Shown piece after piece: positions 56,145 through 64,000 of a DNA stretch of 64,000 nt. This DNA comes from Multifurca ochricompacta. Lineage: Eukaryota; Basidiomycota; Agaricomycetes; Russulales; Russulaceae. The notes below the pieces were generated by a model. It was not told the origin of the DNA and made no database searches. It worked only from the letters and a program-made list of their open reading frames with translations. The DNA lies in NCBI GenBank assembly GCA_022496185.1, contig WTXG01000052.1, positions 124,001-188,000 of the forward strand, written 5' to 3'. Position numbers and translations under genes: made by a program. Numbering within the stretch: the first letter of the stretch is position 1; each line of letters begins with the position of its first letter.

Positions 56145-56701
56145 CGTCCTGACGGTGGGGGAATGTTCGGTGGCAGCATGGCTGGGGGTGGTGGCGGAGG
56201 AGGAGCTGGGTCTGGAAGTTGGGTGGCGATCGTGGACATGTTTTGGTAAAATGGGGTGACGGTGTCGGTGGACTGTATGGAAATCTGGGGGGTTGTCAAA
56301 GCAGGAGCTCTGATCATGACAACTCCGGGTGCAACTGGGGCTGTAGTCAACGCTAATACCAGTGCTTCTTCGCTATTTTCTTCTACGTACTCTTCTGGCT
56401 CAGAGTCTGTAACAATGGCTGGGGGATTTTCTCTCCACGGCCCTAATCCAAATTCAGGCGGAGCAGGTCCTGTAGTGACCCAAGAGTTTCGACTGTCCGA
56501 ATATCGGATATGGTACCAAACTCTTCTCTCGTCGTCATATTCTACTGGTTGGTATCCTCCGTCGTGATAGACGTAGTATCCAAACTCGGATTCAAAGTCT
56601 TTCCAAGCGGCAGAGCCAAGTACTTGTTGTGAAAGATTATTCTCGTCTCTGCGTTTGATGAGTTCTTCTTTAAAGAGGGTCTGACTGCGGCTGGAAGCCA
56701 C
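56145..56701 (-). pseudogene. Gag N-terminus of gypsy-B copy 2, truncated
   Basis: About 185 codons in the minus strand from GTG at 56701 (VASSRSQTLFKEELIKRRDE), where the original ATG probably mutated to GTG. Features: KDFESEFGYYVYHDGG, an acidic patch (DSEPEEYVEENSEE), and a proline run (DPAPPPPPPPAMLPP). It is cut at the solo LTR. No capsid core can be recognised. Calling it gag rests on its position right after the LTR and PBS. Confidence 0.65.
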
Positions 56702-56707
56702 GATGAG

Positions 56708-56718
56708 AGACTCAACTT
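56708..56718 (-). other. Self-priming primer-binding site of gypsy-B
   Basis: Minus strand AAGTTGAGTCT, two bases after the LTR end, pairs with AGACTCGACTT in the same LTR (plus 56944-56954) over 11 positions with one G-U pair. That target lies 34 bases below TATATAAG (56988-56981), i.e. at the expected RNA 5' end. Confidence 0.7.
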
Positions 56719-56720
56719 GA

Positions 56721-57307
56721 TGTTACGTCCAGTGCGGGATGTTCCACACGACTTGTGTGACAGCTTATTCTACGGGTTCAGATAGGAAAGTCAATAGGAC
56801 TTCCTGGAGTTCGGGTGAGATGAGTCAAAGTCCAAAGGGCTGCCCCTTGAGACAATGTTGAGCAGAAAGTGCCAAAAGCACTGAGACGAACGAGTCAGAG
56901 ATTCAAAGGGGATGTCCAGAAGACAGGCACCGATGTATTCAATAAGTCGAGTCTGAGGTCTACAAGGTAGCTACAGTGGACTTATATACGTAATCGAGTG
57001 GGCGTCTACGAGATAAGGAGTACAAGTCAGGTGGGCCCGAATATATGGAAGCGGAGGGCGTAAAGCTTGGCTTCTGATAGGGTACTAAGTAAGTGTCCAG
57101 TCTTAAAGATAAAGAGATAACGAGATAAGAAGGCAAACATAGGTACATAGTCCGTCAACAGATACAAAGCGAGTCATGGGGATGGAAGCAAGGCACGTGA
57201 AGGATCCCAGGATGGGGACGTGATCAGGAAGTGTAAAGTGGGCGGTAAAGAAGGGTTGTCGTTGGGGAGGGTGAAGAAGACAGGGAGGGAGGGTAAAAAT
57301 TGTAACA
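56721..57307 (-). repeat. 5' LTR of gypsy-B copy 2, family B
   Basis: 587 bp, TGTTACGTCCAG...ATTGTAACA on the plus strand, TATATAAG in minus orientation. It is nearly identical to 48535-49119. Confidence 0.92.
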
Positions 57308-57714
57308 GTTCAGTTGTGAATGGTCAAAACTGTATATATTAATTAGTCTTTACCTAAACAGGTAGCAAGATAACTATGCGAGTAATGTTAGCTATATGCA
57401 TGGTAAAGATAATCTAAGTAAATACTCACTTCAGTTGTGAATGGTCAAAACTGAAGTGTACAACACATAAATAATGTCCTTAAATACTGTAAAGAGTGTG
57501 CTGTGCTATGGTCATGAAGGATTGTATCTTAATCATAAGTAATCATAACTAACAAGTGGAATGTCAGTAGGTATATTACAATGTCCACTTAACTCCGTCT
57601 TGTACTGGCAACTCCGGTCACCTCTGATCTGGTCCAGCCAACTCTGATCCGTTACTGGCTCAACAGTCACATGTCCAACAAAAAGAAAGAGACAATGCGG
57701 CAGGGTTCATAACA
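57308..57714 (-). repeat. Truncated copia-like LTR at the edge of the transposon block
   Basis: In minus orientation it starts TGTTATGAACCC at 57714, has TATTTAAGG (57487-57479) and, 29 bases on, a 10-bp perfect hairpin CACTTCAGTT/AACTGAAGTG (57427-57458) followed by GTGAGT. A partial second copy of the hairpin region is at 57309-57332. This repeats the layout of the copia LTRs with a different loop. It is cut by the gypsy-B LTR at 57307. Confidence 0.65.
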
Positions 57715-58354
57715 TTCATCCTCAAAATGGAAAAAAACCAGACTTAACTGGACTTTTAAGCACTAAACATATTTAAAGATACCCTGTAGCATACATCAGA
57801 CTAGATCTTGCATTTTTGGGGCTGCAGATGTATTTTATTTAGGAATTTCTACTGATCTTGTCAATGACAGGTTGGGAAATGTATACCTGTACCCGTACCC
57901 GGCAAAACCCGTGGCGCTCACCCGCGAAAACCCTTGCTGATCACTTATTCCCACAAAGATGAAATACATGATGGGTTCAAGTTTAGATTTTGAACCGCCC
58001 ACAAAGCACTCCACTGGCCTGCGTTTGTTGCCTGGGCAGCACTGCAATACTGGTTTGAAAGGATAGATGGAGAGCCGTCAATTTTCCTCGCCTGGTGCCA
58101 AACATCCCTTCAGACACACGTTACGCCCGTGGACCCTCTCGCCCGCCCTAATATTTACACAGAAAAATTAAAAGGAGGACAAAGATCAAGACGCATTCCA
58201 ATAACAACCATAGCGAAACACGAAACATAAACGTTGATTGAATAAATTCCATCTGCCCTTTGTATTATCCCACCCTTTTCCATCATCATCATCACCACCC
58301 ATCATCATCATCACCAATCATCGTTTCGGTCAGTCATCATTAAGTTTGGCACAC
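57715..58354. other. Intergenic host DNA
   Basis: No gene is seen. The stretch 57715-58090 is moderately AT-rich with short ORFs only. An imperfect CATCAT repeat lies at 58281-58318, just before the putative first exon of the next gene. Confidence 0.5.
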
Positions 58355-59009
58355 ATGATGTCGTCGGACATGGCCTTTGTATCTTTTGCACCCTCCGCGG
58401 TCACGATATCCGCAATGATGTCGGTTTCTGCCCTCACAACCCCAAAGCCACTGCGTGCGTCAGGGTCTATATCAAGTTCGGTGTCAACACCCACGTGCAG
58501 GTCTTTGCCCGTCCAGCACGACATGACGACACCTCGAGCGCGGGCACGCGCGGCACGTTTGCGCGCTAACGAGGCCGCAGAGCGCCAGGAAGACCAGGCG
58601 GCGCTTATCACGACACCGGTGAGCGAACGATTCAATTACGTCCTCCGTTCCACAACGCGGCTAGCACTACTGGATGGAGTACCAGTATCATTGCTTCTTT
58701 TTTCTTTCCTTTACTTGCTATCATATATCGCTTTGACTGATACGGGCTTACCTTTTCTTGTTTTCCCACCAGGCACAGTGGGCGCTGCTAAGACGATCGT
58801 TCGTGGGTGTGAAAACGGAATTCACTGATCTCGATGGATTATCATGGAACGTGTCCCCACAGGTATCAGCAGGGGCCGTTCCAAGGACACATACACATAC
58901 ATTGAAGGTGTGCGCTTCAGCCAGCGCGCCGGTTATTACACTTGACGATAAGACGGTGCGTGCGAGCCAGAGGAGGAAACAACGGTTGCCGGTCTCGGTG
59001 GGTGGGTAG
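58355..59009 (+). CDS. Hypothetical protein, two-exon model
   Basis: Exon 1 58355-58678 (ATG at 58355, or 58358) and exon 2 58773-59009 are joined in phase by a plausible intron (GTACCAG...CCCACCAG, pyrimidine-rich end, TTTGACTGAT branch-like site). The product would be about 186 residues: Ser/Thr-rich start, an Arg/Ala-rich helix (PRARARAARLRANEAAERQE), then AQWALLRRSFVGVKTEF. No domain is recognised. The unspliced frame would instead encode a hydrophobic segment. An antisense frame (58635-58330) is equally open. The true gene structure could be different. Confidence 0.3.
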
Positions 59010-59595
59010 GATCAGACAGTGCTGGGGATGGCTCACTCGTGATATGTGATATGCATCGGTCGGGATGGGAGAGACTTCGCGAGTCGATTGTAATGCTCTC
59101 GCACACCTGCATAAGTTGCTCATAGAACATTGATGATCTTGCTTCGTACATGAATCTTTGGCGAGCGAGGATATGGAATGCTGTTTTGGAAGTCCCTGAT
59201 ACTAGTGCGCAAGTAGACTTACTGTTCTGTTTAGTTGCAGTAGCACTGGCAGTGGAATGGAAAGAAGGACATTGTTCATTTCTCTCTCTCGTGCAAACCG
59301 AGGATTCTGTCGAAATAGAAGGTTGGTCTGATGGGCGTTACTTGCTGACATTTATCAAAGCAAATCTTAGTCGACCCCCAAAACAAGGCTAGAACGGAAC
59401 AAGTGGTCATGAGAGCGAGCGAGGAAAAATAATCTCAAATGAGAGTCTGTCTTCTCTTCTTCATTTTAATGCATACGTTATCGCGAAAGCCTTCCTTACT
59501 CATCACCCCCACCTATCACCCTATATCTTCTCCTCTTTCTCGCTCGCACCTCACCATTTCCCACCATTTTGCAGCATAAACTACTCACACCCAAA
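59010..59595 (+). other. Region with possible further exon, then 5' UTR of the fucose synthase gene
   Basis: A frame at 59150-59392 (MNLWRARIWNAVLEVPDTSA, FCLVAVALAVEWKEGHCSF) may be the last exon of the preceding hypothetical gene or a separate small one; nothing in it is recognised. The stretch 59450-59595 is pyrimidine-rich, typical of fungal promoters and leaders, ahead of ATG 59596. Confidence 0.3.
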
Positions 59596-61046
<1,451 letters not shown>

Positions 61047-61384
61047 CCTGAATCCTTTCTCCTTCTCCCCCGTTGAAATTATGTGTTGACGAGAAGTGGC
61101 ATGTATGGACTGGATAGACTAACTAGTCCATCTGCGCTTGATTAGACAATTAATTGCTCGATCCTGTAGGGGTATTCAAACAAGCGTTGGATATTGTTGT
61201 CGTGCGCGATGATTCCGAAGTCTATTACCCAAAGTACGTGACTCACATGACCATGAGGTCCGCCAAGATAATCCTCAACCCTAATTATTCTCAAAGAGTG
61301 CATGAGTCCACGCATAAATTGTGTTTTGTCTCTTTTTTTTTCTAATTCTATAGCAAAGGGATGACCAGGCCAGACGACGATCAT
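61047..61384. other. Intergenic region between convergent genes
   Basis: 338 bp between the stops of GDP-L-fucose synthase and ATP synthase subunit d, so it holds both 3' ends. A TCTTTTTTTT run is at about 61331-61340. A minus-strand ORF here (61142-61384) lacks recognisable features. No further gene is supported. Confidence 0.6.
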
Positions 61385-62238
61385 TTACATGAGTGACAAG
61401 TCACCGAACTTTTCCTTGTATCCGGGTACGGTCCACTTGCCCTTCTTCACCATGTTCTCGACCGTCTCGAGGATGCGCGGGTGCGCCTGACCGACTTCTT
61501 CGACCTGTGAGTCATTTGGGACGGCCGGTCAGGTTCTCCGAAAACAACAACAAAAAAAAAAAAGGGGGAATATGGCGGGGGGAGGATGGTAAGATGAAAC
61601 GCACCGTGAGGTCTTCGAAAGGACGCGCGTCCTGGATGTTGGAAAGGGTCGCCTGAAGGTCCTTCAATTCAACGTCGATTTGTGCCTCTGTCTCCTTCGC
61701 CTTGGCGATCTACCAACGCGTACAGCCAAAAAATAATAATAATAATGATGTTGATGATGACGATGATGATGACGATGACGGAGTGATGTGACTCACCGCC
61801 TTGGTCTCAAACGTCTCAATGGCCTTGACGTGCGCGCCAACGTCGTAAGTGACAGGTTTAAAGTCACGGAGGATCTTTTCCGCCTCGTCAACGATGGTTT
61901 TATTCTTCAACGCAGAACGGTAGTGCGCAAAATCAACTGTCGTTGGTTGGGCATTCAGTTGACCGGCGATGCGCTGGGCATCCGAATGGCGTTTGCGGAA
62001 TGCCTGCAGGGCGGCAACGGTCTCTGGGGGTGAAAGGGGGGGGGGCGTCAAGAGATGACCTGGGGAGAAAGAGAGGAAAAGGGGGGGAGGGTAAAATACC
62101 TTTTCCGAGACCAAGTGTTGAGTAAATACGGGTGAAATCCTAATGTTTGTTTGGACGGAAGGATGAGTGCTTTGCTCGGAGTTGACGGGGGGAAAGAGAA
62201 CGTACGACCGCAGCTGTGGTGGCAGCTTTTGTGGCCAT
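61385..62238 (-). CDS. ATP7: ATP synthase subunit d, mitochondrial
   Basis: Five exons on the minus strand: 62238-62206, 62139-62100, 62023-61797, 61709-61605, 61504-61385; 525 nt, 174 residues, the same length as yeast Atp7. This is a peripheral-stalk subunit of the mitochondrial F1Fo ATP synthase. Recognisable segments: short N-terminus MATKAATTAAV, DFTRIYSTLGLGKETVAALQ, AFRKRHSDAQR, DFAHYRSALKN, VDEAEKILRDFKPVTYDV, AIETFETKA, and the C-terminal MVKKGKWTVPGYKEKFGDLS. It is rich in charged helices and has no membrane segment, as expected. Introns are 60-100 bp with canonical ends. It is tail to tail with GDP-L-fucose synthase and divergent from the DUF3445 gene. Confidence 0.96.
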
Positions 62239-62727
62239 TATAAGGGCTGATTCAAAGGAGTTATCAGGTTGAGCCTAAGATATACTGTGAGTTTCAGAAA
62301 AAAAACAACCACATACTGAAAAAGAATGTAAGAACGGAGGGATTAAACTTGGTTGGTCGTTGTTGTCGTCGATGGGGGAAGGGAGTTTGACCCTTGTTGA
62401 CAGGGGAGTGTTCGGCCGGCCGGAGTTTAGCGTCACATGACTTCCTTAATTAGAATATTTACTCCCGACATCCACCGGGATGCGGGATGAATTCGCTTGC
62501 CCTCGCGTCGGGTTTGATGTGTGCACGGTGGGCCAAGTCAATTGGACACTCTTGCTCTTGCTCTTGTTGATCGATTAATTTGCCGAGGCTATCAATTCTA
62601 TTCGGAACGGAAAACGAAGTTTGGATCCCCTCCTCCCTTGTTCCACCGCGGGATCTCCCACCACCACAAAGCCAGAGCAGAAGATTTCTCCCTCGTGTTC
62701 TTCGCGGGTGTTATTATTTTTCTCATC
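62239..62727. promoter_or_regulatory. Shared upstream region of ATP synthase d and the DUF3445 gene
   Basis: 489 bp between divergent start codons, so both promoters must lie here. There is no convincing TATA box. A CGGCCGGCCGG palindromic GC-rich motif is at about 62413-62423, and a CTTGCTCTTGCTCTTG repeat at 62552-62567. An ORF that runs into the DUF3445 start in frame from 62521 is more likely leader than coding. Confidence 0.45.
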
Positions 62728-63937
62728 ATGACATTCTTGGACTTCGTCCTCTTCCTAATCCTCCCCTTTCTCACTCTAATCACCGTGGCTAGACGGTGGC
62801 CAATTTTGAAGGCTACAGGAAGCAGCAACCTTCATGCCCCATCGGTTGAGAATGGCAAACCTAAATCATTCCGGACAGACGGTGACGACAACCCGAATAA
62901 AGATCGGCGACCTGGAGGCGAGTTTCACGACGCCACAAATACTCAGACGGGTAGATCGATTGATGAGTAGATGGGATTTAGATTGGACCGCTGTAGACTT
63001 TGTCTACCCTCCCGTGACGTCTATTACTGAACCACTCGATCAAATACCACCTCGTCCTTATCGCCCATACAAACCAGGTCGTTACCAGTCAGCATCTTTG
63101 TCGCCACTTTTGCATGCATCACATCCCACCAACAGGCTTATTTTCCCTTTTATTTTTTTTATTTAAAAAAAAAAAATAATTAAATAAACAGCGTGACGAT
63201 GGGTATTCGCCCGATGGAGTGGGATTCTTGGATTGAGGTACGTCCTCCATCATTTTTCATCAGCGTTTAATACACCCTAAAGAAAAAAATCATACACCGC
63301 CCGCTCGCCCGCGTGCGTTGAATTGGTTTTTTTTCTTTTGGTTTTTTGTTGGGTATAACGAAAAAGTTGGACCGTGATTTCCCCGCATACTACCATTTGC
63401 GCGCCGCACGCCTCGCCTCACCACGCGGGCCCAAACTTCTTCGTACGCTTCCTGACCGTCCGAAACTCGTGCGTGGCGGCGCCGATGCTGCGCGCGAACT
63501 CGTGCACGAACTCGCGGAGTTCCTAGTCGCGCGTTATCCGGGTGTATATCGCGCGACGCGACGCGCGGGTGTGATCGTCGCTGTAGAAGTGCTCCCCGTG
63601 GGGGTCACGCACGATCTAGAGACGGAGGATTCAATGGTGGTGGCCACGATGTTGCAAGTTATTTATTTATTTATTTATTTATTTTCTACAACCTTTCTTA
63701 TTTTTAATTTTTTAATTTTTAGGATCCAGGACGACCTGGCGATCATGATCGAAGGCGCGGACGGACAATATTATCTTCAGGCCGGTGCTATCCTTCTTGG
63801 TGGTTCGTCATCCGCGGTAGCTCCCCCTCCCTCCTTCTTTCTCGTTCGTTGACATGCGAACACAGGCTCATGGCGTCTCGAAGATAAAATTGGTCTTCCA
63901 CTTGACGCGATTCACACGAGTGGCCACGTACCTCACT
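62728..63937 (+). CDS. DUF3445 protein (heme-dependent oxidative N-demethylase alpha-like), 3' end outside window
   Basis: N-terminus MTFLDFVLFLILPFLTLITV is a likely membrane anchor. Well supported exons: (about 62971)-63087, 63192-63237, 63367-63657, 63730-63802, 63866-63937, all in phase. Conserved DUF3445 segments: RPYKPGRYHVTMGIRPMEWD, SWIELDRDFPAYYHLRAARL, VGVTHDLETEDS, LQDDLAIMIEGADGQYYLQA, LLGGSWRLEDKIG and HTSGHVP. The last donor (GTATGC at 63938) shows more exons follow beyond the window. The join between the N-terminal exon and the exon starting near 62971 is uncertain: the frames differ and an intron starting around 62880 is assumed. The family relation is solid; the enzymatic role in fungi is an inference from bacterial relatives. 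An intron holds a (TTTA)n run at about 63660. Confidence 0.82.
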
Positions 63938-64000
63938 GTATGCGCCTTTCCTTCCCTTTCCTTCCCTTCCTTCCTTCCGTATTCTCGATGCCCCCCTTCC

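Larger units (their letters stand above)
53278..57307 (-). mobile_element. Chimeric gypsy-B copy 2
   Basis: Minus order: LTR (57307-56721), self-priming site, gag N-terminus, a gypsy-1-type solo LTR (56144-55512), integrase end with chromodomain, ORF3, polypurine tract, LTR (53858-53278). Everything from gag C-terminus to integrase core is missing. The outer flanks (TCTAC, GTTCA) do not match, and the two terminal LTRs are clearly different, while the right one is nearly identical to the solo LTR at 48535. So the element is a fusion of two copies. Confidence 0.88.

Noticed and set aside
58330..58635. Minus-strand ORF of 101 codons
   Set aside because: It overlaps the putative exon on the plus strand and lacks a recognisable domain; neither strand is well supported, and the plus strand has the better intron.
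61142..61384. Minus-strand ORF between the fucose synthase and ATP synthase d genes
   Set aside because: It lies in the 3' region just after the ATP synthase stop and has no recognisable sequence.
63660..63685. TTTA tandem repeat
   Set aside because: Ordinary microsatellite inside an intron of the DUF3445 gene.

Overview
This window looks like a repeat-swollen chromosomal segment of a filamentous fungus, most likely a basidiomycete. The evidence is the host gene structure at the right end (many short GT-AG introns in GDP-L-fucose synthase, mitochondrial ATP synthase subunit d and a DUF3445 protein) and the very large load of chromodomain Ty3/gypsy and Ty1/copia retrotransposons. The species cannot be named from sequence alone.

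Positions 1 to about 57,714 are almost entirely transposons nested in transposons. From left to right: an LTR (family A) inserted in an LTR of family B; a decayed minus-strand chromovirus (gypsy-B copy 1, 1358-6220) with pol and an extra zinc-knuckle ORF3; copia-1 (6221-12762); a fragment of a second copia lineage (copia-B) split by gypsy-1 (12877-20028), a young chromovirus with identical-looking 739-bp LTRs, a TGAAT target duplication and an open 1456-codon gag-pol; copia-3 (21246-30540), carrying a family-B solo LTR, a palindromic Tc1-like element and a copia solo LTR; copia-D (30541-53277), split by gypsy-2 (32638-50099), which itself contains family-A and -B solo LTRs and an LTR (C) into which copia-6 (38448-44992) inserted; a second palindromic Tc1-like element (51399-52992); and a chimeric gypsy-B copy 2 (53278-57307). 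Target-site duplications at most junctions prove the nesting order.

Replication signals are readable. Both chromovirus lineages have a primer-binding site two bases after the LTR that is complementary to the predicted RNA 5' end (Tf1-type self-priming). The copia elements have a site matching the anticodon region of initiator tRNA-Met (half-tRNA priming as in Drosophila copia), followed by a long, highly conserved and strongly structured leader. Two different post-pol ORFs (ORF3) occur in the two chromovirus lineages. Old copies are damaged by CGN-to-TGA changes, as expected of CpG methylation or RIP-like decay.

From about 57.7 kb the window becomes gene-dense host DNA: a weakly supported hypothetical gene, GDP-L-fucose synthase (+), ATP synthase subunit d (-, tail to tail with it), and a DUF3445 membrane-anchored protein (+, divergent from ATP synthase d, running off the window). 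I saw no rRNA, tRNA or CRISPR.
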